Source of the DNA: Lingula anatina
Taxonomy: Eukaryota; Brachiopoda; Lingulata; Lingulida; Lingulidae
Direction: 5' to 3'
Length of the DNA stretch: 64,000 nt
Assembly (NCBI RefSeq): GCF_001039355.2
Contig: NW_019775385.1
Span: 361,538 to 425,537, forward strand
The notes under the pieces are model-generated. The model was not told the DNA's origin. It did not search any database and worked only from the letters and a program-made list of their open reading frames with translations. Of the stretch, positions 48,601 through 60,190 are shown piece after piece. Every line of letters begins with the position of its first letter. The stretch's first letter is position 1. A program made the translations under genes and the position numbers.

Positions 48601-51600
48601 GTAGCTGGTATCAGTTGCTTAACCAAGGCCGGTTTGTTGGCGGCTGCAGAGGTTGCGGTGTTGTGTGGCATCCCGAGTTCATTTTCCAGAGAAAGGATTT
48701 CGTTCACTTCGTATACTGCAACAAAAATCTGGTCAATTTATGAGGTTCTGTAAGTTTGACATTGATAGTTCGAGCATTAGCCCCAGAGAAAGCTTCCTAG
48801 CCCCACGTTGTCATTCAAACAGAAACATACAGCAAGCAAAATGAGTTAAAATCCATTTTCACTGATACGCCTTACATATATGCATAATGATAAATAAGCA
48901 TAAATGTTTAATAAATAAATAAGCAGTATCCTCATGTACGACATTTGAATACGCAAGGGCACGTATTATGATTCTGAGTATCCTTTTCATCCAGAGTTGT
49001 CGCTATACCAAATGTCAAAGAGTTTACAGATATTTCAACTGTGTTTAGATAGTAACCATCGTTCTAAGAGATCGAATGTTTGAATTAATGCGTACATTTC
49101 GAGGCATCTGTTGGATCCTTTGTGAAGGCTGTCACGTCTTGACTTAACTTATCCTCTTCGTCGAACTTTTTCCTCAAAACAGTCCATCTTTGGTACACAC
49201 CAGAGACTATAAAATGAGCAATAAAGAACAGTACGCCACACCCAGTTAAATCATTTGTAATTAAAATTAATACTAATATGTTTAAGCTGTTTTCAATCAA
49301 CCTTCACAGCAACTGAACGCAATATCCAATCAATCATTTGCAGTATTTTTATATTTTAATTTGCATATTTAAGCTACATGTACTACACTTACCCTTGTCG
49401 TACTGTCCTACCAAGGATCTTTTCTGAAATCGAGCGCTGGCAGCCGCTTCCATTCTTTGAACGCCTTCAACGGAACGCTTTACGTGCCTACGCAAGGTCA
49501 ACGTGAAGGTCACGTTAGAGGTCAAATATGCCCCAAGATCAATATTGCCTCCTTCCCCTGGGTTGATACCAGTGTCATCCTGGAGAAAAATATTGAAGCT
49601 GTTATATTTTAATACACGCAAAATTATAACCATGCATCTTTTGCGATAAAATGTGTGCCATATTGATGGCAGACTCTTCATTTTTTTCTTATTAAATCAG
49701 TTTTATTTATCTCTACTTTATTTTGCTACCGTTATTTAGGCAGATAAAAAATCAATCGAGTGTAAGTTCAGTTTTACACGTAGTCACATGCGGTACCAGA
49801 ACATATCTTGATGGGTTTCCAAAAAGTGACGGAACTGCAGAACTACCAGTAGCTACAGGATCTGTTTCCCCTCACACTTCACATTAATTGATTAATGAAG
49901 CATACTTCGTTATACCTATTGTGCTGCTATATCAAATCATATCTACCTGTTCCTCGGGTTTGCCAAACACCTGTACGTGTCCGGAGACACTGGTCAGTAT
50001 ACCTCCACTAACACGCTGGACTTCATCAGTCTCGATGTCCACTTCGTTGGTGTACAAGTCAGTATTATCGTCTACGTAGATGTCCTTGGATGAAAAGTGT
50101 TTCTTAATTTGTATTTCACCAAATTGCAGCTCCGTTGTCCTAGGGTTGAATGATTGATAATGGCAATTTAATGGTTAGAATTTCGATACGTAATGAATTT
50201 CATTAGACCATTAGCACTGATAAACTAGAGCGCATAAAACTCCCGCCAATGCAGCCCACCTCTCATAATTATTAACAATTCATTACTGAATAATGAATTA
50301 ATTTTCAATTGATCACTGCCAAAATCTAGCCAAAATCTGACCTTTCCTGAAATTTCCATCAGTCTCTCCATAAAGTTTTACATAATGTTGCTGACAGACA
50401 GGCGGACGGACGCACGGACGGAAAACCAGACAGACAGACATAAGAGCAGACGGACAGACAGTCATGCAGTCAGACAGACGGACGGATGGACACACAGACA
50501 GACAGGCAGACGGACGTACGGACGGACAGACAGACAGACGGATGGACGGACGGGCAGACAGACAGACGGATGGACGGACGGGCAGACAGACAGTCACTTT
50601 TACAGCTAGGTATTCACCATTTATACTTAAATAGTGTATGATCACTCTGAAGTTAACACGTTTTCCTTTTTCTGTTGAAAATTTTATCAAACCACTTCTG
50701 AGTTAGGCTGGTGATAAGCAAATTAACGGAGAGACAGACACTGAATTGCACGCAAGCGGACAGTGGATCGCAGACGAAAACATAAAAGACACATACACAN
50801 ACCTTCATTTTTCACGTTGTGTGCGGTCACACAATGTCTCTTTTGTACAGTATGGTTAACATTTTTACCCGATACCACTGAAGACGAAAATATTAAATTT
50901 AAATCAAGTTTAAAAGTCACTCCAAACTTATAACAAAAGTGATATTTGCGTATATTTCATGTTACCTGCTCGACTTCCTTGCCACCAGCGGTGATGTAAA
51001 GATCTAAAATTTCTTTGCAAATTTCCCAGTTTGCTGAACACTTGGAAACCATCTAAAATGTACATGGGTGTATTTGTTAAGTGGTTTACCTTAGGTGTAT
51101 TGACAAAACTTCCATGTAAAACCCATTTAAAGTCTAAGTTTAATAATTTCGTTCCTGAGAGCATCGTATCTAAATATATATAAATTGTCTTTCATACATA
51201 TTTAAATATTGCCAAAAAGTAAAAGGAATGTAAATACGCCAAACCAGAGCTGACTAACATTACTGTTTTTATGAAAAATATAATTTACGAATAAAGATCA
51301 CATCAGTTTATCGGTACTGAAAAATGCAATCGTCTACATGTATGTTAAGAAGATTTCCTGATATTAATGACGACACCCAGAAAATCGGGCTTTAACTGCT
51401 ATGTAAATTGAAACTAGTAATTGCTGGTTAAAAATATTATAAAACGGTAACCTCTTTTGTAGCTGGTATCAGTTGCTTAACCAAGGCCGGTTTGTTGGCG
51501 GCTGCAGAGGTTGCGGTGTTGTGTGGCATCCCGAGTTCATTTTCCAGAGAAAGGATTTCGTTCACTTCGTATACTGCAACAAAAATCTGGTCAATTTATG

Positions 51601-53666
51601 AGGTTCTGTAAGTTTGACATTGATAGTTCGAGCATTAGCCCCAGAGAAAGCTTCCTAGCCCCACGTTGTCATTCAAACAGAAACATACAGCAAGCAAAAT
51701 GAGTTAAAATCCATTTTCACTGATACGCCTTACATATATGCATAATGATAAATAAGCATAAATGTTTAATAAATAAATAAGCAGTATCCTCATGTACGAC
51801 ATTTGAATACGCAAGGGCACGTATTATGATTCTGAGTATCCTTTTCATCCAGCGTTGTCGCTATACCAAATGTCAAAGAGTTTACAGATATTTCAACTGT
51901 GTTTAGATAGTAACCATCGTTCTAGAAGAGATCGACTGTTTGAATTAATGCGTACATTTCGAGGCATCTGTTGGATCCTTTGTGAAGGCTGTCACAGCTT
52001 GACTTAACTTATCCTCTTCGTCGAACTTTTTCCTCAAAACAGTCCATCTTTGGTACACACCAGACACTGAAATAGGAGCAATAAAGAACAGTACGCCACA
52101 CCCAGTTAAATCATTTGTAATTAAAATTAATACAAATATGTTTAAGCTGTTTTCAATCAACCTTCATAGCAACTTAACGCAATATCCAATCAATCATTTG
52201 CAGTATTTTTTTTTATTTTAATTTGCATATTTAAGCTACATGTACTACACTTACCCTTGTCGTACTGTCCTACCAAGGATCTTTTCTGAAATCGAGCGCT
52301 GGCAGCCGCTTCCATTCTTTGAACGCCCTCAACGGAACGCTTTACGTGCCTACGCAAGGTCAACGCAAAGGTCACGTTAGAGGTCAAATATGCCCCAAGA
52401 TCAATATTGCCACCTTCCCCAGGGTTGATACCAGTGTCATCCTGGAGAAAAATATTAAAGCTGTTATATTTTAATACACGCAAAATTATAACCATGCATC
52501 TTTTGCGATAAAATGTGTGCCATATGGATGGCAGACTCTTCATTTTTTTCTTATTAAATCAGTTTTATTTATCTCTACTTTATTTTGCTACCGTTATTTA
52601 GGCAGATAAAAAATCAATCGAGTGTAAGTTCAGTTTTACACGTAGTCACATGCGGTACAAGAACATATCTTGATGGGTTTCCAAAAAGTGACGGAACTGC
52701 AGAACTACCAATAGCTACAGGAACTGTTTCCCCTCACACTTCACATTAATTAATTAATGAAGCATACCTCGTTATACATACTGTGCTGCTATATCAAATC
52801 ATATCTACCTGGACCTCGGGTTTGTCAAACACTTGCACGTGTCCGGAGACGCTGGTCAGTATACCTCCACTAACACGCTGGACTTCATCTGTCTCGATGT
52901 CCACTTCGTCGGTGTCCATGTCAGTATTATCGTCTACATAGAAGTCCTTGGATGAAAAGTGTTTCTTAATTTGTATTTCGCCAAATTGCAGCTCCGTTGT
53001 CCTAGGATTGATAATGGCAATTTAATGGTTAGAATTTCGATACGTTATGAACTTCATTAGACCAACAGCACTGATAAACTAGAGCGCATAAAACTCCCGC
53101 CAATGCAGCCCACTTCTCATTATTATTAACAATTCATTACTGATTAATGAATTAATTTTCAATTGATCACTGCCAAAATATAGCCAATTCCTGACCTTTC
53201 CTGAAATTTCCATCAGTCTCTCCATAAAGTTTTACATAATGTTGCTGACAGACAGCCAGACGGACGCACGGACGGAAAACCAGACAGACGTACGGATGGA
53301 CAGACAGACAGACAGACGGATGGACGGACGGGCAGACAGACAGTCACTTTTACAGCTAGGTATTGACCATTTATTCTTAAATAGTGTATGATCACTCTGA
53401 AGTTAACACATGTTTTCCTTTTTCTGTTGAAAATTTTATCAAACCACTTCTGAGATAGGCTGGTAATAAGCAAATTAACGGAGAGACAGACAGACAGACA
53501 GACACTGAATTGCACGCAAGCGGACAGTAGATCGCAGACGAAAACATACATGTCATTTCTCTGTTGGGATAATAAAAGACACATAAATTAATTTAATAAG
53601 ACAACCGATACTATATGTATAGTAAACAAACAAACACTGAAGTCTTATACATGTAATAATAATAAC

Positions 53667-53697
<31 letters not shown>

Positions 53698-53731
53698 CAA
53701 CTACTACTACTACTACTACTACTACTACATG

Positions 53732-53769
<38 letters not shown>

Positions 53770-55436
53770 ATAATTATAATAATAATAAATATTTGATATC
53801 GGAGTAACTTACTAAAATGTATTAATTATTTACTGCTAAAAACTATATCCAATTGCTTAACTTAAACGTTCTGAAAGACTATCATTTTTTTGTCTGTTTC
53901 GGTACGTAATTTCTGTAGTTTTTCATCTTTTTCTGTCTTACTTAAAATTTTTGTTTTCCCTTCATCATGTAATTTGCACATTAATGGCACATAAAACCCA
54001 GTTAACTTACCTATAACGCGAATTGTGTGTCCCCATGACGTCTGTCTCTATGACATTTTCTTTGTCACGGACCAAATTCGTTTGAAGTGCCGATAAAATG
54101 GAGCGCTTGAAATTCATGACATTTATTTTCCCTGAAACAAATGTAAAAGGTTATAGCAAGAAGTTCTGTTAAGAGCAGATTAAAATGTAAATATACAGAA
54201 CAGATACCCACTTTAAAGAACGTGACGCATTCATGTAATTACTGTTCGATCCAGATTTTAGTGCATGTTACGAGGAAGGGGGAAAGACAGGTTATATCCA
54301 GAAAGAGATATGTGTAACGTGTGGAAACATCTGATCGAAACGCCTAACCTAAATCTTTCTTGGTAAACCTAGCCTCGGCAATAGTTCCGTTCCCCAGTTG
54401 AACAAACCAGGTAGGCTGGTCATATAGGTCGTCAGCAGACAGGGGAGCCTCGGACTGGGAGGTCGTGCTGAAATGAGTATTTTTGAAATCAGTGCCAAAA
54501 TATTATCCCACGCATACGACTAAGTATTTACATGAGCTTGGTTTTGATTAATTATTTTACCATTCTGATAGGCCACGTCACAACATCCAAACCCAAAATT
54601 GAAAAAGAAACAACTTTGTGATGAACAGATGCCCTACTAAAAGAACGTGTTAAGCTACAAAAATGTCACGTATGCTTAAGTACGTTAAGTGTTGCAACAT
54701 TAACTGAGATGTTATTAAGCTGGTGATATGGTCCTTACCCATTTCCCTTAATCACTTGCACAAAAACATTATGCATAAACATAAGGAAGGACGAAGCATT
54801 TCCGTCTATGTAGTTTCCAAAGCCACCTGGAAATCATGTAATGCATTTTAAAACATATTACCCCAACACTGTGTACATGTAGGTAATGCTGCCAGAAATG
54901 CCCATTAATATTACCGTTCGTAAAGCAATATACATGTACTTAGATACTTTGCTGGTACATTCAATGAATAAGTTATTAAACTGTTACTAAAATGAGTAAA
55001 ATAAATCTTCTGTTATAAATGTATAGTAAAATATGTTAATTATAACACAAGAAATCAAATGGTAAAAAGTACAAAAAGTAAAAACATTATGCAGAACGTA
55101 AACGCAGTAGTATTTTTTAAATAAACATCAATTCAATGGGGAGTGTTTAAGAGATAAAGCACATGCGGAGTGAGTTAATTATCCATATAAAGTGTCACGG
55201 TTACCTCCAATATACTCCACATCTACATCAGCCGAGATGTGAAATATTTCCTCTGCCGGGCCAAACAGTTTTGCCTCGCTTTCATAGTAGTAATGGAGAG
55301 TTGTTCCCTGAAAAACCAAGAAAATGCGCGTTATTTTTTTCTGTCTGTGGATTCACTCATATTTTTTCCAGGCTGTAAAATTAAGAATTAACGACGATTT
55401 AAATATGTCATAAAGGAAGCGGGTAGCCCGGAATAC

Positions 55437-55474
<38 letters not shown>

Positions 55475-55982
55475 AATAAATAATATATATTCGCTTCACT
55501 CTATACAGTTTATTTATCATTTCTCTATGCATCCCAGAGGAGCCGGAGACTTTCAAGGAGGGACTGTGATAGAATAATGTCTCTAAAATTGTTCAAGGAC
55601 CGCTAACAAAAGTATTACGTATAATTATTTAATATAAACATTATTGAAAAATGAAGAAAGTAGCGAAAATAGAAAAAATCCGAGTATAGTTTTGAAAAAT
55701 GAAAATATTATAGGTTACATGTTATTAAATATTTTTTAAACTTTAAGTTGTGAAACTCAAACTCGCCTAAAAACAATTAACAGTAACAAGTATTTCAGAA
55801 AATTGCAAAAAAAAAAAAAAAAAAAAAAATGATATAAACCTCACAAGACTAAGTACACTTACTTGCAAACCAGCCTTATGCTGCGCAGACGAATCCTTCG
55901 ACACGTAGTCCTCCTGGTTCTTGCTTAAGGTAGGCCGCGCCAGAGCAACAACGAGGTACAGGTAAAGAACATATAACCTCAT
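45551..55982 (-). CDS. Large lipid transfer protein gene, copy C (intact)
   Basis: Exons: e2 55863-55982, e3 55205-55307, e4 54739-54826, e5 54349-54467, e6 54011-54131, one set of e7-e11 (52809-53001, 52255-52441, 51956-52066, 51452-51573, 50966-51052, or the redundant set 49947-50139, 49393-49579, 49096-49206, 48594-48715, 48106-48192), e12 46486-47814, e13 45894-46073, e14 45551-45649. With one set: 2859 nt, 952 residues, no stop. Approximate layout: signal peptide 1-17, N-sheet 20-250, helical region 250-640, RTKR at 659-662, beta-rich C-terminus 663-920, Trp-rich tail 917-952. Predicted secreted lipid carrier or transfer protein; MTP-sized, no vWD domain seen. The ligand is unknown. Confidence 0.85.
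45894..46073 (-). CDS. Copy C exon 13
   Basis: ALVRGGISIVVAVNYLVEGD... ending IKISSWRFW; acceptor TTCCAG, donor GTAAGT. 60 codons. Confidence 0.85.
46486..47814 (-). CDS. Copy C exon 12
   Basis: 443 codons, open. TLSDLVLSHPLSADQKQELV at the start; helical repeats to about residue 240 of the exon; R-T-K-R-R at 47077-47091; then DCSSWSTHGSRYSELL, YPDNKHCLSHISYGPSKA, VYGKSIAKLKVF... with paired Cys. Acceptor TTCTAG, donor GTAAGTA. Confidence 0.9.
47946..50799 (-). other. Copy C exons 7-11, haplotype block 1
   Basis: Contains e11 48106-48192, e10 48594-48715, e9 49096-49206 (acceptor changed to TATAG), e8 49393-49579, e7 49947-50139; all open. Nearly the same as 50801-53590 including introns, apart from the length of the GACA-type repeat. 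Joined by an N at 50800. Confidence 0.82.
50391..50595. repeat. (GACA/GACG)n microsatellite in intron 6 of copy C, block 1
   Basis: Imperfect 4-bp units (gaca, gacg, gatg) for about 200 bp. The same locus in block 2 (53252-53342) is about half as long. The 'SVCPSVRPS' and 'TDRRTDGWTD' ORFs over it are spurious. Confidence 0.95.
50800..50800. other. Single-N contig join in copy C
   Basis: After the N, 'accttcatttttcacgttgt' repeats the sequence found near 47946. Confidence 0.9.
50801..53590 (-). other. Copy C exons 7-11, haplotype block 2
   Basis: Contains e11 50966-51052, e10 51452-51573, e9 51956-52066, e8 52255-52441, e7 52809-53001. Small coding differences from block 1 include DFYVDD versus DIYVDD in exon 7 and LSQAV versus LSQDV in exon 9. 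Continuous with exon 6 of copy C. Confidence 0.82.
53658..53767. repeat. (AAT)n and (TAC)n microsatellites in intron 6 of copy C
   Basis: AAT/ATA tract (53658-53687) followed by more than 20 TAC units with one interruption. Confidence 0.93.
54011..55307 (-). CDS. Copy C exons 3-6 (N-sheet)
   Basis: e3 55205-55307 (GTTLHYYYESEAKLFGPAEE), e4 54739-54826 (GFGNYIDGNASSFLMFMHN), e5 54349-54467 (TTSQSEAPLSADDLYDQPTW; donor GTTAGG), e6 54011-54131 (NVMNFKRSILSALQTNLV, ETDVMGTHNSRY). N-sheet of the LPD_N fold. Confidence 0.88.
55438..55482. repeat. (AAT)n/(AAAT)n microsatellite in intron 2 of copy C
   Basis: Simple repeat; the poly-Tyr ORF across it is not real. A poly-A run lies at 55807-55829 in the same intron. 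Confidence 0.93.
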
Positions 55983-56029
55983 CTTCTTGATTAACACGTG
56001 ACTCGAAAGTAAACGATGTGGAATAATGA
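55863..56029 (-). CDS. Copy C exon 2: start and signal peptide
   Basis: Acceptor TTTTTTGCAG, exon from 56029; ATG 55982-55980, MRLYVLYLYLVVALARPTLS then KNQEDYVSKDSSA. Clear hydrophobic core, cleavage likely after VALA. The longer upstream ORF is intron sequence. Donor GTAAGTG. Confidence 0.85.
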
Positions 56030-56377
56030 CTGCAAAAAATACTAAAATACTAAATAATTTAAAAACGTGCATAATATAAACGATGAAAAAAATAACCAAA
56101 TTCATACCTGTCCCCGAAATGTTTTTAAAAAGTGTTTTGTGGATTTTCGTTGATAACGTAATTGAAAGTACATGCTCAAATGAAGATATTTACAGAGTCG
56201 AGTAGGAAAACGGCTCTAATGATATGACACATTTATTAAATAAGAAAAATCTGGCAGATGAAAATATGTGCAACAACAACAGCAACGACAATGATTATAA
56301 TATTAATGAATAAAGGAAGAATGAATGAATGAACAAAAGGAAAACAAATGTCGTGTTATCGAACCATAAGCACTTAC

Positions 56378-56451
56378 CAGCTCCAGATTCTGCCTTCTTT
56401 CCCGCAGGGCCTCAATATCTAGTGTGCTCCTGTGCCCGCTCTTTTTATACA
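56378..56451 (-). promoter_or_regulatory. Copy C promoter and non-coding exon 1
   Basis: TGTATAAAAAG (56441-56451) is a good TATA box. The exon ends AAGAAGGCAGAATCTGGAGCTG|GTAAGTG (donor from 56377). Unlike copies A and B, it is present once, with no repeat array around it. Intron 1 is only about 350 bp. Confidence 0.68.
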
Positions 56452-56459
56452 CTTCGCTA

Positions 56460-57531
56460 AGAAACTTACTCATTTAACAAAGGCCTAATTTATTTTAATT
56501 AGACAATACATTTCCTTGTTTACCTGTACCGATATTAATTGTAATTCACTTCATTAATGTTATCTGTGAAAATGATTTCCTTGGACAGATTAACCCACAG
56601 GGACGTGCAAAGACGTGTTAAGACAACATCCCATTTGAGATCTACACTGTACAGGCACGAGGCGCTCCATGAATAAAACACATACAACCAACTCTGTGCT
56701 AATACAACGAAAACATCTTAACTGTCAATTTATCTCAGTGAATGATCGTGAAAGTTATTTCCGGGTAAGATCCCATGCAAAAAAGGCCCTGTTATTTTTA
56801 CTATAAACATCATATTTTGTTACTTATAAATGCTTTATTGTTTTTCCTTCAAGGCTCCTTCTTGATCTGTTATGTGTGTGTGGCTTTTCCCATTCTTATA
56901 CTCCTTGACCATTTGAGTTGACTTTTTAAAATTTAAAAACAAATAGACAAATGAATATATATAAAAAGACAAAAAAAAAAAAAAAAATCAATGTGATCAG
57001 AATAGACACGTTGAAGGGGAATAATTCTATAAGCAAATTTGACAAAACATCCTTCAACCAAAATCAATATGAAAGATATATAATATTGATTAAAGAACCA
57101 CAGATAACTGCACATCATGAAGGTGTTTTTCATATGTAAAGCTTAATCATTAACGTGGTAAAACAAGTATAAAATCCAACACACGGGCCCAATGTGCACG
57201 TTCAAATATACACGAAGGGTTAAAAGAAAAAGGTTGAATGGATAACGTTCAGTCTGCATTAATAATGAGAATACATTAAAATAATCAGATAATGTTCCCT
57301 TTTGATCGGGTTTTTAAAACATTCGAAGTAGTTTATATTCATTTATGTATTTTTCGAAAATGTTTTCCTTGTATTTGCTATTTTAGTTTCCCTTCTTCCT
57401 CATTAGTAAATCAAAGCAATGTATATATGTAAATTAAAAACCACATAATGATCTGATGGATAATTAACTAGTTTCTCTTTAATATTCAATAGGCTGCTTT
57501 ATGAATGTTTATAAATTCAAATTGTTCAAGA

Positions 57532-57567
<36 letters not shown>

Positions 57568-59340
57568 CTTTGTAGTCCAGCCATCTGTACTGACGTCACC
57601 TAAAATAACATGGAACTTTCTGTTACTTTTGACTGATGTCACGTCATATTTCTGATGCTGTGGTGGAAATCGGCCTTCACAATAAATTACTTATTATGTG
57701 TTAATATTTGGAATTTCTGTTTAGATAATCTCAGTTTACAGTGGCATAACATAGGGAATCAAAAGCAGTTTTCTTCAATTTTTACAGATAAACGTGCTTA
57801 GCTTAAATCACTTCTGTTTTTCGTAAAATATTTTTGGCAATGCTTCCTCCCTGCTAGCAGTAAATCCTGTACGTCTGGTTACCCGACTGTTTAGAGAAAA
57901 ATAAATTATAAGAAAAAAGTATCAGATGCAAGGGGATTTATTGTATTCACTCCTAATTACATTTATACGTGAACCATCGCATGGTTTCATTTAGACAAGA
58001 GATAAAATCCATAAAATCGGAATATATAAAATAAAAATATTGACGACGAGAAACTATCAGTCCGTGTAAATGCATAGATAGATATAGATATACGGTGTTG
58101 AAATTCTACATATTGGTACTATACACATTAGATGTTTAAGTGTATATTGGGAATTTGTCTTCAAGTCATGTGATCGTGATATATATATCTTTAGATAGTC
58201 CTAACAATCTGGTAAACTCCGAAATCGCCCACCAGGTGTCGCTTTTTAACAAGAAAATGTTTTGCAATTCATGGATTTGCCTTAATCTTTTATACTTGCC
58301 AATATATATTTTTAAAAGAATTTTATCAAATAGTTAATCCATTTGACTGTTCCACTGTGTCTATACATTCACCCAACACTTCACGATATTCTACATTACA
58401 CAATGAGCAGATGATGATCTGCTAATTGACTCCTCTAAAAGTTACAAAATAGATTCTTCATAGAATATTTAAAATTCAAAGTTTTAGCCACCCCAATATC
58501 TTATTTATTAAAAGGGTCCTTCATCTAAGAATGGGGCCATAGGTGTCGAACTGGCTTCTACCTGGGTATGCAATTACTCACCGAATCCCACTAAATCAGT
58601 ATTGTTAACGTTTACTAAATTTCTACAGAGAGTATTCTGAATGATTATGTAAATCAAATAAAACAGATTCACGATTGTAAAATCTGTAACTCTTGATCCA
58701 ATTTTCTTTAACGTTTACTATATTTCTACAGAGAGTATTCTGAATGATTATGTAAATCAAATAAAACAGATTCACGATTGTAAAATCTGTAACTCTTGAT
58801 CCAATTTTTTCCCTTTATGAATAATATTTTAAGCATGCTCAAATGACACTTGTATATAAAAATAACTAAAAAATAAATGAAGAATGATTAATTAACGACC
58901 AAATAAAATATTGATCCATTGCCTACCAAGTTAAAGTATTGTTGTATTTAGCATTCGTAACATCAGTTGTTAAATAATAAGAAACAAATCAAGCGACCTA
59001 TCATTAAAAATGAAGGATTCTATACAAAATATTTCCATATAATAAAAGAAATAAGTGGTATGCATGAAAAACAAATCATTCCGACAGTATCCTTCAGGGC
59101 CTGAATGAACTACAAAAGTAATTTGCTTAGTTTCAAAAACATTACTAAAAAGCTAAGATTAACAGAAACAGCCCGCGTCTGTTCTGTGATCTAGATATCT
59201 ATGTGATTAACGCAAACCCGTGATGCACGCCCATGTACACACACAAACACACATGTACACGTACATGCATGTGCGAAAACGTCTATTAGACACATAATAA
59301 TATCTTGAGACTAAGTCCAGAACTTAGTGTGATTCATATA
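56460..59340. other. Intergenic region between copies C and D
   Basis: No gene seen. Contains an (AG)n tract (57533-57564), TGACGTCA at 57591-57598 and a 103-bp tandem duplication; partly paralogous to the A-B interval. Confidence 0.6.
58605..58810. repeat. Two-copy 103-bp tandem duplication
   Basis: 'ttaacgtttact(a/t)' starts at 58605 and 58708. The two units differ at one or a few bases, so the duplication is recent. Non-coding. Confidence 0.93.
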
Positions 59341-59350
59341 ACAAACATGC

Positions 59351-59458
59351 CTAGCATCTGCCCGCTCTAGCGATGAGTCTTCTACTAGATTTTCCCAGGC
59401 TCCAAGACAGCGACGATGGTCTCCACGTCTTTCTGTTTCCCCAGGTCCATCTCCACTT
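59351..59458 (-). CDS. Copy D exon 14: Trp-rich tail
   Basis: KWRWTWGNRKTWRPSSLSW then SLGKSSRRLIARAGRC, TAG at 59351-59353. The competing frame (VEMDLGKQKDV...) stops early here, which argues against it. Confidence 0.75.
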   Translation of the reverse strand, partial: KWRWTWGNRKTWRPSSLSWSLGKSSRRLIARAGRC

Positions 59459-60101
59459 CTAATATGAAATGAGTCATAATAGAATTAATGATTAAACGAA
59501 ATTATAACAATAATAAAACAAATAATAAACATGACAAATCTTATAAAAACCTTAAGTTATTTAAAACGATTTAAGCCGTGCCGAATCAAATTAAATTGAA
59601 CTGAACTTTAAATTAAACCACTTGAAAACTCACCCAGAATCGCCAGCCTCTAATCTTAAACTTAGAACGTATCTGATACCAAGCTTGTATGTTAATCTTC
59701 ATGGGGTCGTGACCGTGGTAGATCGAGAAACAAATGCCAGGGTAGAGCTTCCCCTCTCCTTCAATTAGGTAATTGAGGGTGACACCGACGTCAATCCCGC
59801 CGCGAACCAGTGCCTGGAACGAATGCGCGAATTGTCTGTATTGGAATAATCTCACCTTAATCTACATAGTATCCAGACGATGATATCAAGTATTAATGCT
59901 ACAGCCAGAGCTTTGTTCAGAGGTTAAAACCGATTTTACACTACAAAAATTGTTTATAATAATTTTGTAATACCTTAAATTAATTGAACTAGCATACCTT
60001 ATTTTGGTGTTTATTCCACCAAACATATACAGTAAATACTGCCTTGATAGTAACAGATATACCTTTAAATAGAAACCCTCTGGTTTTCGTTTCAAACAAA
60101 T

Positions 60102-60190
<89 letters not shown>

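Noticed and set aside
50391-50595. CRISPR-like array
   Set aside because: Units of 4 bp with no spacers, in a eukaryotic intron; simple repeat.
50313-50690. Long S-V-C-P-S-V-R-P-S type ORF and its plus-strand mirror
   Set aside because: Product of translating the GACA/GACG microsatellite; length differs between the two haplotype blocks.
55767-56105. Long N-terminal extension for copy C from the ORF starting at 56105
   Set aside because: It reads through a good TTTTTTGCAG acceptor; the ATG at 55982 opens a clean signal peptide that aligns with A and B.
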